Shown here piece by piece: positions 24,338 through 33,563 of a DNA stretch of 57,010 bases. Numbering within the stretch: the first letter of the stretch is position 1; the number at the start of each line of letters is the position of its first letter. The stretch spans positions 1 through 57,010 of the forward strand of contig MESI01000102.1 of assembly GCA_001770935.1 (NCBI GenBank). The letters are read 5' to 3'. The DNA is from Burkholderiales bacterium RIFCSPLOWO2_12_FULL_61_40 (lineage in GTDB: Bacteria > Pseudomonadota > Gammaproteobacteria > Burkholderiales > Burkholderiaceae_C). Position numbers and translations under genes: made by a program. The notes below the pieces were generated by a model. It had not been told where the DNA came from. It worked only from the letters and a program-made list of their open reading frames with translations, and ran no database searches.

Positions 24338-25168
24338 ATGATCCGTTTTTTTAAATTGCTGTCCTTTCTGCCCTTGTGGTTGTTGCATGGCGCTGGATGG
24401 GTGTTGGGATGGGTGGCGTTTTTGGCATCTCCAACGTACCGGCAGCGCTTTATTGAAAATGCCGCCCAGGCGCAATTCGCACGCAAGGACTGGCTCCCTG
24501 CCGTGGGGGCCGCTGGGCAACTGGTGGGCGAACTGCCGCGTCTGTGGTTTGGAAAGCCGGTTTCCATCTATTGGGACGGCGCGCAACACGTCGAAGCGGC
24601 GTTGTCGTCCGGTAAAGGGGTGATTTTTTTAACGCCTCATCTGGGCTGCTTTGAAGTAACGGCGCAAGCCTATGCGGCCCGGTATGGGCAAGCGGGTCGT
24701 CCCATGACAGTGCTGTTTCGCCCGCCACGGCAGTCCTGGCTTAAGGAGCTCGTGGAGTCAGCCCGCATGCGGCCGGGGCTGCTCACTGCCCCTACTTCGC
24801 TGGCGGGCGTCAAACAGCTGTTGAAGGCACTGAAGCAGGGGCAGTGCGTGGGCTTGCTTCCTGACCAGGTCCCCCCCACGGGACAAGGAACCTGGGCTGC
24901 ATTTTTTGGGCGGGATGCCTACACCATGACCTTGTCGTCGCGTTTGGCGGCGCAAACCGGCGCCACGCTGGTGCTGGCTTGGGGCGAGCGCTTGGCATGG
25001 GGGCGTGGCTATGTGGTTCATGTACACCCTTTTGATGGAAGTTTGTCCACGGATGCGCGTGAGGCGGGGGGGCAAATGAACAGGGCCATGGAGGGCTTGG
25101 TGCGCCAGTCACCGGAGCAGTACTTATGGGGCTACGCGCGCTACAAACAGCCGCGCGATCTGGTGTAA
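24338..25168 (+). CDS. LpxL/HtrB-type lysophospholipid (lauroyl) acyltransferase, first copy
   Basis: 276 residues. Lipid A late acyltransferase family: an N-terminal membrane anchor (LLSFLPLWLLHGAGWVLGWV), and catalytic HxxxxE (H101-LGCF-E106 in TPHLGCFE). It adds a secondary acyl chain to the Kdo2-lipid A precursor at the cytoplasmic face of the inner membrane, although some relatives acylate other lipids. DQVPPTGQG fits the family's substrate-binding loop. It is divergent from metK and followed after 17 bp by a second paralogue. Confidence 0.9.
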   Translation: MIRFFKLLSFLPLWLLHGAGWVLGWVAFLASPTYRQRFIENAAQAQFARKDWLPAVGAAGQLVGELPRLWFGKPVSIYWDGAQHVEAALSSGKGVIFLTPHLGCFEVTAQAYAARYGQAGRPMTVLFRPPRQSWLKELVESARMRPGLLTAPTSLAGVKQLLKALKQGQCVGLLPDQVPPTGQGTWAAFFGRDAYTMTLSSRLAAQTGATLVLAWGERLAWGRGYVVHVHPFDGSLSTDAREAGGQMNRAMEGLVRQSPEQYLWGYARYKQPRDLV

Positions 25169-25185
25169 ATGTCTAACAGGAAAAC

Positions 25186-26058
25186 TTGGCCGTGTTGACC
25201 CGCCTATTGTTGGAAGTGATTCGATGGATCGGCTTTTTGCCGCTGAAGTGGGTGCGCGCCTTGGGCTACGTTTTAGGACTGGCTTTGTACGCGCTGGTCA
25301 CTTCTCGCAGGCGGATCGTCTGGATCAATTTGTCCCTGTGTTTCCCGCAGTGGACCCGCCGGGATATTCGACGTTGTGCCGTCCAGACCTTTGTGCACTT
25401 TGCCCAGGCGTGGCTGGACCGGGGCTGGTTGTGGCATGGTTCGTCCTCCATGAATTTGCAGCGGCTGCAAATCACCGGCGATGTAGAAGCTCTTCAGGGT
25501 AACGCGCCGACGGTGATTTTCTCTCCCCATTTTGTTGGCCTGGACGCGGGATGGACCGCGTTGACCCAGCAACTCCCACGGCGTTTCACCACCATCTATA
25601 CCGACCAGGCCAATAAAGTAGCCGATGCCTGGATTCTTGCGGGGCGAAAGCGATTTGGCGCGGCGCGGCTGTTCGGGCGCATTGAAGGCGTCAAGCCCAT
25701 CCTGGCGGCCTTGAAAGAGGGTGAGCCACTGTACCTTTTGCCCGATATGAACTTTGGACCGGAAGAGTCGGTGTTTGTGCCGTTTTATGGCGTTGCGGCA
25801 GCCACGGTGCCATCCCTGGCCCGTTTCGCCAAACTGGGACGCGCCAAGGTGGTGCCCGTCATTTCCTGCATGACCCCCAGCGGTTACGAGATCAAGGTCT
25901 TGCCCGCATGGGAGGGGTTTCCATCGGGGGACATGGTGGCCGACACCGCCCTGATGAATGTGCGCCTGCAAGCCTATATCGACGCCATGCCCTCCCAGTA
26001 CTACTGGGTGCACAAACGATTCAAAGATCGGCCTGACGGCGCTGCTGCACCTTATTGA
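25186..26058 (+). CDS. LpxL/LpxM-type lipid A acyltransferase, second copy
   Basis: 290 residues from TTG 25186 (GTG 25192 is also possible; AGGA at 25178-25181 serves either). Membrane anchor at 15-37, catalytic HxxxxD (H115-FVGL-D120) and PDMNFGPEESVFVPFYG, typical of LpxL. Probably installs another secondary acyl chain of lipid A, so the tandem pair would act like LpxL plus LpxM. It ends overlapping the convergent engB gene by 7 bp. Which paralogue acts first cannot be told. Confidence 0.9.
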   Translation: MAVLTRLLLEVIRWIGFLPLKWVRALGYVLGLALYALVTSRRRIVWINLSLCFPQWTRRDIRRCAVQTFVHFAQAWLDRGWLWHGSSSMNLQRLQITGDVEALQGNAPTVIFSPHFVGLDAGWTALTQQLPRRFTTIYTDQANKVADAWILAGRKRFGAARLFGRIEGVKPILAALKEGEPLYLLPDMNFGPEESVFVPFYGVAAATVPSLARFAKLGRAKVVPVISCMTPSGYEIKVLPAWEGFPSGDMVADTALMNVRLQAYIDAMPSQYYWVHKRFKDRPDGAAAPY

Positions 26059-26789
26059 TCGGGAGTCTCAGGCGCTTGGGTTTGTGCCGCAGGCGTGTCG
26101 CTTTGCGGATGGGTCCATTTCCACAGCAATTTCGCCACTTCGTCCACCCCTTTGTGCTTGGGCGCCGAAAACAGCATGACTTCACCACCACCCGCTTGCA
26201 GTTTGGTGATGGACAGCACTTTGGTGGCCTCGCTGCGTGTCAATTTGTCCGATTTGGTCAGCACAATCAGAAATTTCAGACCTTCCTGGACGCGCGGGCG
26301 AATGATGTCCAAGAGAATCTCATCCAGCTCCGTCATGCCATGGCGCGGATCACACATCAGCACAATACCCTTCAGGTTTTCACGTGTGATCAGGTAATTG
26401 GCCATCACTTGCTGCCAACGGATCTTGTCCTGCTTGGGTACTGCGGCGTATCCGTAGCCCGGCAGGTCCGTCAAAATGGCATCGGTGACCCCTTGTTTGC
26501 CCAAAGAAAACAAGTTGATGTGTTGCGTTCTTCCCGGCTTTTTGGAGGCGAAAGCCAACTGTTTCTGTTGCGTGAGGGTATTGATACAGGTTGATTTGCC
26601 TGCATTGGAACGGCCGACAAAGGCGATTTCAGGGACATCCAGCTTGGGCAGGAAGTGCAATTGGGGCGCGGTGGTCAGGAATTTTGCGGTGTGCAACCAG
26701 CCAAGCGCAACAGTGGCTTCCGTCTTGTCGCCGTGGCTTTGCACGGCTCCGGGTCGGGATGCAGGGGGTGGGTTTGTGTTTGTAGTCAT
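26052..26789 (-). CDS. engB: ribosome biogenesis GTPase EngB/YsxC (YihA)
   Basis: 245 residues. GTPase needed for late 50S subunit assembly. Motifs in order: G1 GRSNAGKS (59-66), G3 DLPG (108-111, followed by YGYA), G4 TKSD (178-181), and SAPKHKG near the G5 position. ATG 26789 is chosen because upstream sequence in the frame is the divergent cytochrome promoter. It has a Pro/Thr/Gln-rich C-terminal tail. It is divergent from the diheme cytochrome c gene, a common arrangement in betaproteobacteria. Confidence 0.96.
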   Translation of the reverse strand: MTTNTNPPPASRPGAVQSHGDKTEATVALGWLHTAKFLTTAPQLHFLPKLDVPEIAFVGRSNAGKSTCINTLTQQKQLAFASKKPGRTQHINLFSLGKQGVTDAILTDLPGYGYAAVPKQDKIRWQQVMANYLITRENLKGIVLMCDPRHGMTELDEILLDIIRPRVQEGLKFLIVLTKSDKLTRSEATKVLSITKLQAGGGEVMLFSAPKHKGVDEVAKLLWKWTHPQSDTPAAQTQAPETPDQ

Positions 26790-26859
26790 TAGTTTAGGAG
26801 TGGGACCCGGACCTGCATTGTAGAATGGCGCTGTTTTGCTCACCAGACACAGCACCCCT

Positions 26860-27522
26860 ATGACGTTGATTGCCCACTTGACCCTTGCTGCTTGCGTTGC
26901 AGTATCTGCCGTTTCTGCATTTGCAACTGACGCCACACCGGAGCCTGCCGCGCATGCAGGAGCTTCCCCTGCCAAGGCGGCCAAGCCAGATTTGGCCAAA
27001 GGTGAGGCAAGTTTTGGTGCGATGTGTGCAGGATGCCACGGTGCTGACGGTAACTCAGGCGCGCCTGCTTACCCCAAGCTGGCGCAACAGCATCCCGAAT
27101 ATTTGGTCAAACAACTGCAAGAATTCAAGTCAGACAAGCGCAACAGTGCGGTCATGAAAGGTTTTGCATCCGCATTGTCGGATGAGGATATGAAAAATAT
27201 CGCGTTTTGGGTCACTACCCAAAAATTCAAAACGGGTTATGCCAAGGACAAAGAACTCGTAACTTTGGGTGAGCGCATCTACCGCGGCGGCATTGCGGAC
27301 CGGCAGGTACCTGCCTGCGCAGGTTGCCACAGCCCCAATGGTGCAGGTATTCCGGCGCAGTATCCGCGTCTGAGTGGTCAGCATGCAGAATATACGGTGG
27401 CACAGCTCACCGCATTCCGTGACGGTGTGCGCAAGAACAGCCCGCAAATGGCCCAGGTGGCTGCCAAAATGAATGACCGCGAAATCAAAGCGGTGGCGGA
27501 TTACGTCGCTGGCTTGCGATGA
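26860..27522 (+). CDS. diheme cytochrome c (c4/c553-like)
   Basis: 220 residues with a signal peptide (cleavage near SAFA-TD), an Ala/Pro-rich linker and two class I heme domains: CAGCH at C56-C59-H60 and CAGCH at C153-C156-H157. Cytochrome c4 shuttles electrons in the periplasm from the bc1 complex to terminal oxidases. Candidate distal Met ligands lie in AVMKGFASALSDED (Met99) and KNSPQMAQVAAKM. ATG 26860 gives a proper signal peptide; the start at 26836 would spoil it. A strong terminator follows. Confidence 0.93.
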   Translation: MTLIAHLTLAACVAVSAVSAFATDATPEPAAHAGASPAKAAKPDLAKGEASFGAMCAGCHGADGNSGAPAYPKLAQQHPEYLVKQLQEFKSDKRNSAVMKGFASALSDEDMKNIAFWVTTQKFKTGYAKDKELVTLGERIYRGGIADRQVPACAGCHSPNGAGIPAQYPRLSGQHAEYTVAQLTAFRDGVRKNSPQMAQVAAKMNDREIKAVADYVAGLR

Positions 27523-27576
27523 GGCATCAGCGGTAGCTTGGGTTTTTCGGACAACCAGGCTACCGCAACTAACTCC

Positions 27577-27619
27577 AAAAAAGGGTAGACCTTTCGCAAG
27601 AAGGTCTGCCCTTTTTTTT
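27577..27619 (+). terminator. rho-independent terminator of the cytochrome c gene
   Basis: AAAGGGTAGACCTT pairs with AAGGTCTGCCCTTT (one G-U), with a short tcgcaag-type loop and a run of eight T at 27612-27619. Complementary A residues on the 5' side could allow function on the other strand. Confidence 0.93.
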
Positions 27620-27669
27620 GGTAAGAATGTCCGTTTGCAGACGACCAATGGGGAAATGAGGAAGTTTTT

Positions 27670-28677
27670 ATGCTGATCAAAACCCGAAACAACGGTTTCC
27701 ACCATCCTGTCGCCAGTGAAATTACTGATCGCCAAGTGTACGAAGGCCGACGCGATCTATTGAGGTGGATGGCGGTTGGCGCAGCGGGGGCGGGCATGGC
27801 CTCCTGGGCCTCACGACAGGCACTGGCGCAAGTTTCAGGCGTGGTCCAGCGGCCCGGCAAGTTGGCGGCTTTGAATGCGCGTCCTTCTGTGGTGGATGGC
27901 GCTGTCACCATGGAAAAGTCCACCTCCTACAAGGATGCGAGCAGCTACAACAATTTTTACGAATTTGGCACGGACAAGGCAGACCCTGCAGTCAACGCCC
28001 GCACGCTGAAAACTACGCCTTGGACCGTCGAGATCGAAGGCCTGGTGAAGAAGCCAGGGCGGTTTGGAATGGACGACTTGCTCGGACTCAGTCCAATGGA
28101 AGAACGCATCTACCGTTTGCGCTGTGTCGAGGGCTGGTCGATGGTGATTCCATGGGTGGGTTACTCGCTCGCTGAACTCATCAAACGCGTCGAACCGCTG
28201 GGTAGCGCCAAATACCTTGAGTTTGTGTCGCTGGCAGACCCCAAGACGATGCCGGGCGTTCGGTCGGGTGTGTTGGACTGGCCCTACGTGGAGGGGCTGC
28301 GCCTGGACGAGGCCATGCACCCGTTGACTTTGCTGACCTTTGGTATGTACGGTGAGGTGTTGCCCAACCAGAATGGTGCTCCCGTACGGTTGATCGTGCC
28401 CTGGAAGTATGGATTCAAGAGTGGCAAGAGCATCGTCAAGATTCGTTTTACAGACAAGCCGCCTGCCACTGCCTGGAACAAGGCTGCGCCCAACGAATAC
28501 GGCTTTTTCTCCAATGTCAACCCTTCGGTAGACCATCCGCGCTGGAGCCAGGCCACCGAGCGGCGAATTGGAGAGGATGGCCTTTTTTCCAAAAAACGGA
28601 AAACCCTCATGTTTAACGGTTATGAGGCGCAAGTGGGACAGTTGTACGCAGGCATGGATCTGAAAAAACTGTACTGA
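27670..28677 (+). CDS. msrP: protein-methionine-sulfoxide reductase, catalytic molybdopterin subunit MsrP
   Basis: 335 residues. Twin-arginine signal [16 protein letters not shown] (27-42) sends the folded protein to the periplasm. It repairs oxidised methionines there, using a Mo-molybdopterin centre whose Cys ligand fits C152 in [11 protein letters not shown]. Further YedY features: [12 protein letters not shown] residues and [11 protein letters not shown]. It is followed 2 bp later by msrQ, its membrane heme partner, forming the usual operon. Confidence 0.96.
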   Translation: MLIKTRNNGFHHPVASEITDRQVYEGRRDLLRWMAVGAAGAGMASWASRQALAQVSGVVQRPGKLAALNARPSVVDGAVTMEKSTSYKDASSYNNFYEFGTDKADPAVNARTLKTTPWTVEIEGLVKKPGRFGMDDLLGLSPMEERIYRLRCVEGWSMVIPWVGYSLAELIKRVEPLGSAKYLEFVSLADPKTMPGVRSGVLDWPYVEGLRLDEAMHPLTLLTFGMYGEVLPNQNGAPVRLIVPWKYGFKSGKSIVKIRFTDKPPATAWNKAAPNEYGFFSNVNPSVDHPRWSQATERRIGEDGLFSKKRKTLMFNGYEAQVGQLYAGMDLKKLY

Positions 28678-28679
28678 TC

Positions 28680-29303
28680 GTGCCGGAGTTTTCCTTGATG
28701 AACCGTTGGCTTTCCAAGCGGCTGGCAAAAACGGTCTGGTTGGGTGTCTCACTATTACCCGCGCTTTGGTTGGTGCTTGCCGCGTTCACCGATCAATTGG
28801 GTGCCAACCCGGCCGAGGCTTTGATACGCGCCACGGGCGACTGGACGTTGCGCATGCTGTGTGTCGTGATGGCGATCACCCCTATGCGGGTGACGTTTGG
28901 TATCCCTGTATTAGCCCGGTTTAGACGGATGGCAGGGCTATTTGTGTATTTCTATGTTGTTTTGCACTTGCTGGCCTACAGCGGTTTTGACATGGGCTTT
29001 GACGTAGCCGATATTGCCAAAGACATCGCCAAACGCCCCTTTATCCTGGTGGGTTTTAGCGCCTTCGTGCTGCTCACCCCATTGGCCTTGACCTCCTTCA
29101 ATCGGGCAATTCGGGCGCTCGGCGGCAAGCGTTGGCAGGCTTTACACCGTCTTATTTACGCCATTGCGGTGCTGGCTTTATTGCATTTTTTCTGGATGCG
29201 GGCGGGGAAAAACAATTTTACAGAGGTGGCGGTGTACGCTGCCGTCATTGGTGCCCTATTGGCTTGGCGAATAGCTAGAGTTCTTGGTGGAAAGACCTCC
29301 TAG
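28680..29303 (+). CDS. msrQ: MsrQ heme b membrane subunit of the MsrPQ system
   Basis: 207 residues from GTG 28680 (ATG 28698 is equally plausible). About six membrane segments of the ferric-reductase-like fold, with His residues in YVVLHLLAY, ALHRLIYA and LLHFFW as heme ligands. Passes electrons from the quinone pool to MsrP. Positioned directly after msrP. Confidence 0.95.
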   Translation: MPEFSLMNRWLSKRLAKTVWLGVSLLPALWLVLAAFTDQLGANPAEALIRATGDWTLRMLCVVMAITPMRVTFGIPVLARFRRMAGLFVYFYVVLHLLAYSGFDMGFDVADIAKDIAKRPFILVGFSAFVLLTPLALTSFNRAIRALGGKRWQALHRLIYAIAVLALLHFFWMRAGKNNFTEVAVYAAVIGALLAWRIARVLGGKTS

Positions 29304-29338
29304 CACCCGTATTTACTGCGCGGACAGCTATGAAAATC

Positions 29339-29494
29339 TTATCTGGGGATGACTGGAGTGGTGCCGGAACTGGGTTTGGCAGGCGTGTTCTTGGCAGGCA
29401 AATACAGTGGGCCTGTTTGCCCGCATCCCGACAGATTGAGCACGCCAGCGCCAAGGATAAGTGCACTGACTAAAATTTGCTTTGTAATCAACAT
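29339..29494 (-). CDS. lptM: LptM (YifL-like) small lipoprotein
   Basis: A 51-residue protein. The signal peptide [20 protein letters not shown] is followed by lipobox LSGC and the family hallmark [10 protein letters not shown]. LptM stabilises the LptD outer-membrane LPS translocon, and a short Pro/Thr-rich tail is typical. In many proteobacteria it precedes lysA; here the next gene is the convergent msrQ, so lysA is absent. Its start is only 12 bp from the divergent cyaY start, so the promoters must overlap neighbouring coding DNA. No Shine-Dalgarno is visible. Confidence 0.9.
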   Translation of the reverse strand: MLITKQILVSALILGAGVLNLSGCGQTGPLYLPAKNTPAKPSSGTTPVIPR

Positions 29495-29506
29495 GGTGAA
29501 ATTGTA

Positions 29507-29836
29507 ATGACCGACTCAGAATTTTTGGATCGTGCGGAAATCCTGCTCAAAACTATCGAGGCCGCTTGCGATCGGATCAATGATGAAACCGATGCGGATG
29601 TGGACAATCAGCGCGTAGGCAGCATGGTGACCCTGACATTTTCCAATGGCAGCCAAATCATCATTAACTTGCAGAAACCACTGCACGAAGTCTGGATGGC
29701 AGCCAAGTCGGGCGGATACCACTATCGGTGGGCGGATAGCCAATGGCAAGACACCAAAGGTCAGGGAGAATTCTTTGCAGAACTCACCCGCAACGCCTGT
29801 GCCCAGGCAGGGCGGGAGCTTCATTTCTTCGCGTGA
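29507..29836 (+). CDS. cyaY: CyaY, bacterial frataxin
   Basis: 109 residues. Iron-binding regulator of iron-sulfur cluster assembly in the cytosol. Seen: [20 protein letters not shown] with acidic helix 1, [23 protein letters not shown] (sheet core) and GGYHYRW. The ATG at 29507 matches CyaY N-termini. The stop abuts the stop of mrcA (TGATCA), with no gap between the convergent genes. Confidence 0.96.
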   Translation: MTDSEFLDRAEILLKTIEAACDRINDETDADVDNQRVGSMVTLTFSNGSQIIINLQKPLHEVWMAAKSGGYHYRWADSQWQDTKGQGEFFAELTRNACAQAGRELHFFA

Positions 29837-32215
29837 TCAGTTTTTGAAGAGATCCAGAATCTTTTTCTTTTCGTCTGCGGCTGGCAATGCTTGGAGCGCA
29901 GGTTCCGTTTGGGCTTCCAGTCCCAGCCCAGAAACGCCTGACCCATTGGCAAATTCCTCGAAGTACCATTCGCCACCCACATGCACCACGCCTTCGGGTG
30001 CAGTGGGTTCATTTACGGGAACGTTTCTGAGGGCCGTTTCCATGAAGCTGACCCACACAGGCAGGCTCAGGCCCCCGCCGGTTTCACGGTCTCCGAGCTT
30101 GCGTGGGGTGTCGTAGCCTATCCATGTCACGGCGGCGAGGGTTGGTTGGTAGCCTGCAAACCAAGCGTCCATGGAGTCGTTGGTGGTGCCGGTTTTTCCG
30201 TAGATGTCGGGGCGTTTCAAGGTCGCCTGGGCACGTGCTGCAGTACCGGAACGCGTGACTTCCTGAAGCAAACTCGTCATCAGAAATGCATTGCGTGCGT
30301 CAATCGCGCGTTCAGAGTTCTCCAGGGCCGGTGCTTGTGATTGCACCAACACTTTGCCACGTTGCTCACTTACTTTGGAAACCAACCAGGGATTGACCCG
30401 GTAGCCGCCATTGGCAAAGACGGAGTAAGCTGTAGCCATCTGCATTGGTGTGACAGCGCCTGCGCCCAAAGCCATGGTGAGGTAAGGTGGGTGCTTTTCT
30501 GCCTCAAAACCAAATCGGGTGGTCCATTCTTGTGCGTATTGGGTCCCTATGGACTGCAGAATCTGGATGGAGATCATGTTCTTCGACTTTGCCAAGCCGC
30601 GCCGAAGTGTTATGGGGCCTTCAAAAGTTCCGTCATAATTTTTGGGCTCCCAAGGTTGCCCGCCGGTAACTCCAGCGTCAAAGAACAAGGGAGCGTCATT
30701 GACCACGGTAGAAGGAGTAAATCCCTTTTCTAGAGCCGCTGAATAGATAAAAGGCTTGAAACTGGAGCCGGGCTGCCGCCACGCTTGCGTGACGTGATTG
30801 AACTTGTTTTTGGCAAAATCGAACCCCCCGACCAGTGCTTTGATAGAGCCATCGCGTGGATCAATGGCGACAAAAGCACCTTCAACTTCGGGTAATTGGG
30901 TAATTTCCCAACTACCTTTAATGGTCTTGCTGACACGAATCACGGCCCCCCGCCGAATTTTGATGTTGGGCGGCGCCTTTTCCGAGAGTCCCGATTGCGC
31001 AGGCTTGAGTCCGTCACCGGTAATCTCCAGCGTTTCCCCATTTTGTCGAATGGCTTTGATTCTCTTGGTACCTGCTTCCAGTACCACGGCTGACATCACG
31101 TCGCCGTTGTCAGGGTGTTCGTCCAGTACCTCATCAATCGCGTCATCAGTCTCCTGTGCATTGCCTGGAAGGTTGATGTATTTTTCTGGCCCACGGTAGA
31201 TTTGGCGGCGTTCAAAATCCATAATGCCGCGGCGCAAGGCTTTGTAAGCGGCATTTTGATCCGATGCTTTTAAAGTGGTTTGCACGTCGAGTCCGCGGGT
31301 GTAGGTCTCATCGCCGTATTGCGCATACATCAGTTGGCGCACCATTTCAGTCACATATTCCGCATGCACCAGGTTGGCATGGGCGCCACTCCTGACCTTC
31401 AATTCTTGTTTTTTTGCCTCTTCCGCCTCTTGCGCAGTGATAAGCCCGTTCTCCAGCATGCGGTCAATAATGTGAAGCTGACGAACGCGCGCCCGTTTGG
31501 GATTGACAATGGGGTTGTAGGCGGAAGGCGCTTTGGGCAGTCCTGCCAGCATGGCGGCTTCGGCAATGGTGATGTCTTTGAGTGGCTTGCCAAAATAGGT
31601 GTCCGAGGCCGCCGCGAAACCGTAGGCGCGGTTCCCCAGGAAGATCTGGTTCATATAGATTTCAAGAATCTGGTCTTTGCTTAAAAGATGCTCCAGCTTG
31701 AATGTCAACAGTATTTCGTAAATTTTTCGCGTAAACGTTTTCTCAGAGGATAGATACACGTTACGAGCCACTTGCATCGTGATGGTGGATGCCCCTTGGC
31801 TTTTGATCCGCCCCACATTGGCAAGGCCAGCCCGGATAACGCCCACATAATCTACCCCACCGTGTTGGTAAAAGCGTGCATCTTCAATGGCCAGAACCGC
31901 ATTGGTCATGACCTTGGGAATTTCACTGATAGGGGTCAGGTTGCGACGTTCTTCTCCAAACTCCCCTAACAACTCACCTTCTTCGGAAAATATACGCAAG
32001 GGCAGCTTGGGCCGGTAGTCTGAAAGATCCGAGATGTCGGGTAAGTTCGGAAATGCAACTGCCAGGGCCAGTGCAATCACCATGGCCAAAGAAAGCACCC
32101 CAGCCAGTCCAATCCCAGCGGTCCACAAAATTACGCGTACAAACCAATGCCGGGCAGGACTGCCCAGACGGGTTTTGGTGGTCGACTTTTCCGTGGAGGG
32201 TGGGGTAGTTGGCAT
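29837..32215 (-). CDS. mrcA: penicillin-binding protein 1A
   Basis: 792 residues. Bifunctional inner-membrane enzyme that polymerises lipid II and crosslinks peptidoglycan. A membrane anchor at about 27-52 is followed by the GT51 glycosyltransferase domain with catalytic Glu111 in EDARFYQHGG and a later GASTITMQVARN. An OB-like insert follows. The transpeptidase has SxxK at Ser484 (SSFK), SKNM (SxN box) and KTGTTND (KTG box). It is divergent from pilM, a widely conserved betaproteobacterial arrangement. Confidence 0.97.
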   Translation of the reverse strand: MPTTPPSTEKSTTKTRLGSPARHWFVRVILWTAGIGLAGVLSLAMVIALALAVAFPNLPDISDLSDYRPKLPLRIFSEEGELLGEFGEERRNLTPISEIPKVMTNAVLAIEDARFYQHGGVDYVGVIRAGLANVGRIKSQGASTITMQVARNVYLSSEKTFTRKIYEILLTFKLEHLLSKDQILEIYMNQIFLGNRAYGFAAASDTYFGKPLKDITIAEAAMLAGLPKAPSAYNPIVNPKRARVRQLHIIDRMLENGLITAQEAEEAKKQELKVRSGAHANLVHAEYVTEMVRQLMYAQYGDETYTRGLDVQTTLKASDQNAAYKALRRGIMDFERRQIYRGPEKYINLPGNAQETDDAIDEVLDEHPDNGDVMSAVVLEAGTKRIKAIRQNGETLEITGDGLKPAQSGLSEKAPPNIKIRRGAVIRVSKTIKGSWEITQLPEVEGAFVAIDPRDGSIKALVGGFDFAKNKFNHVTQAWRQPGSSFKPFIYSAALEKGFTPSTVVNDAPLFFDAGVTGGQPWEPKNYDGTFEGPITLRRGLAKSKNMISIQILQSIGTQYAQEWTTRFGFEAEKHPPYLTMALGAGAVTPMQMATAYSVFANGGYRVNPWLVSKVSEQRGKVLVQSQAPALENSERAIDARNAFLMTSLLQEVTRSGTAARAQATLKRPDIYGKTGTTNDSMDAWFAGYQPTLAAVTWIGYDTPRKLGDRETGGGLSLPVWVSFMETALRNVPVNEPTAPEGVVHVGGEWYFEEFANGSGVSGLGLEAQTEPALQALPAADEKKKILDLFKN

Positions 32216-32370
32216 AAAGGGTGTTGGTTGGGGCGCATCGGCATTATAAAAAACGGTGGTCTATTCGCTTACTGACGCACGCGCAAGCATTGTTGCTGGT
32301 CAGCGATTCACTATGCGAAACTATGCCGTGCTTTCGAATATGAGGAATAAACGTCTGCTTTTGGCAACGT

Positions 32371-32389
32371 TTGAAACAGGTTGAAACAG
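32371..32389. repeat. pair of direct repeats TTGAAACAG in the mrcA-pilM leader
   Basis: TTGAAACAG occurs at 32371-32379 and again at 32381-32389, a 10-bp step that puts both on one DNA face. It could be a regulator site for the pil operon. The rest of the 268-bp divergent region shows no gene. Confidence 0.35.
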
Positions 32390-32483
32390 AAAAAACCTTT
32401 GCGGGACAAAGATCTTGCTGATAGCATTGAAGTGATTTCTTAAGTTTGGCCGATGCTTGATCGGTCTGTTTCAGGGGATAGTT

Positions 32484-33563
32484 TTGATCTCATTGGGGTC
32501 GCTTTTTAGTCGCCAGCCTGCACCTATGGTCGGTTTGGATATCAGTTCCTCCAGCGTAAAGCTGGTGGAGTTGGGCCATGACAAGGCCGGAAACCTCGTG
32601 CTTGAGCATTGTGCTATCGAGCCGCTGGAGCGAGGCTGGATTACCGATGGCAACATCGAAAAATTTGATGAAGTTGCAGATGCGCTGCGTCGTCTTGTCA
32701 AAAAAAGTGGCACCAAAACCAAAAATGTTGCGATGGCGCTGCCCCCATCGGCGGTGATTACCAAAAAAATCGTTTTACCCGGTGGTATGTCTGATCTAGA
32801 GCTTGAGCAGCAAGTAGAGACAGAAGCCAATCAGTACATCCCATTTCCACTCGATGAGGTGAGTCTCGATTTTTGCGTCATTGGACCGAGCGCAGCATCG
32901 GCAGGGGATGTGGAGGTGTTGATTGCGGCATCTCGGCGCGAAAAAGTCCAGGATATCCAGGGCTTGGCTGAGGCAGCAGGGTTGACACCAGTCATCGTTG
33001 ATGTTGAGTCTTATGCCTCTCGGCTGGCTGCAGGTCGTTTGATTGAAAACTTGCCGAACAAGGGGGCAGGTTTGATTGTGGCTTTATTTGAGGTGGGCGC
33101 ATTGACCACCAGCATGCAGGTCCTTCGTGACGATGAAGTGTTGTACGACCGCGACCAAGCTTTTGGCGGAGCGCAATTGACGCAGCTGATTGTGCGCCAA
33201 TACGGGTTTTCTCAAGAAGAGGCTGAATCCAAAAAACGCAGTGGTGAACTCCCCGATGACTACGACTCGTCAGTATTAAGACCATTTATTGACACCATGG
33301 TTCAGGAGTTGGGACGTGCGCTGCAGTTTTTCTTTACCAGTACTCCGCACAACAAGGTTGACTACATCATGCTTGCTGGCGGATCGGCTGCGTTGCCGGG
33401 TTTGACCGCGGCGGTCACGCAGCACACCAGCTTTCCTTGCAGTCTTCTCAATCCCTTTGATGGTATGGAGATTGGGGATGGTATTCGCCTGAAAAGAATG
33501 ACGCGTGAGGCACCTTCGTATCTCACATCGTGCGGATTGGCTTTGCGGAGGTTTGTGCAGTGA
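32484..33563 (+). CDS. pilM: PilM, type IV pilus inner-membrane platform protein
   Basis: 359 residues from TTG 32484. AGGGGA lies just upstream, and the resulting N-terminus (ISLGSLFSRQPAPMVGLDI) is family-like. PilM is a cytoplasmic FtsA-like actin-fold protein that binds the N-terminus of PilN: VGLDISSSSVKLVEL is the phosphate-1 motif and LAGGSAALPGL is a later nucleotide-binding segment. First gene of pilMNOPQ; the stop overlaps the pilN GTG. Confidence 0.95.
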   Translation: MISLGSLFSRQPAPMVGLDISSSSVKLVELGHDKAGNLVLEHCAIEPLERGWITDGNIEKFDEVADALRRLVKKSGTKTKNVAMALPPSAVITKKIVLPGGMSDLELEQQVETEANQYIPFPLDEVSLDFCVIGPSAASAGDVEVLIAASRREKVQDIQGLAEAAGLTPVIVDVESYASRLAAGRLIENLPNKGAGLIVALFEVGALTTSMQVLRDDEVLYDRDQAFGGAQLTQLIVRQYGFSQEEAESKKRSGELPDDYDSSVLRPFIDTMVQELGRALQFFFTSTPHNKVDYIMLAGGSAALPGLTAAVTQHTSFPCSLLNPFDGMEIGDGIRLKRMTREAPSYLTSCGLALRRFVQ

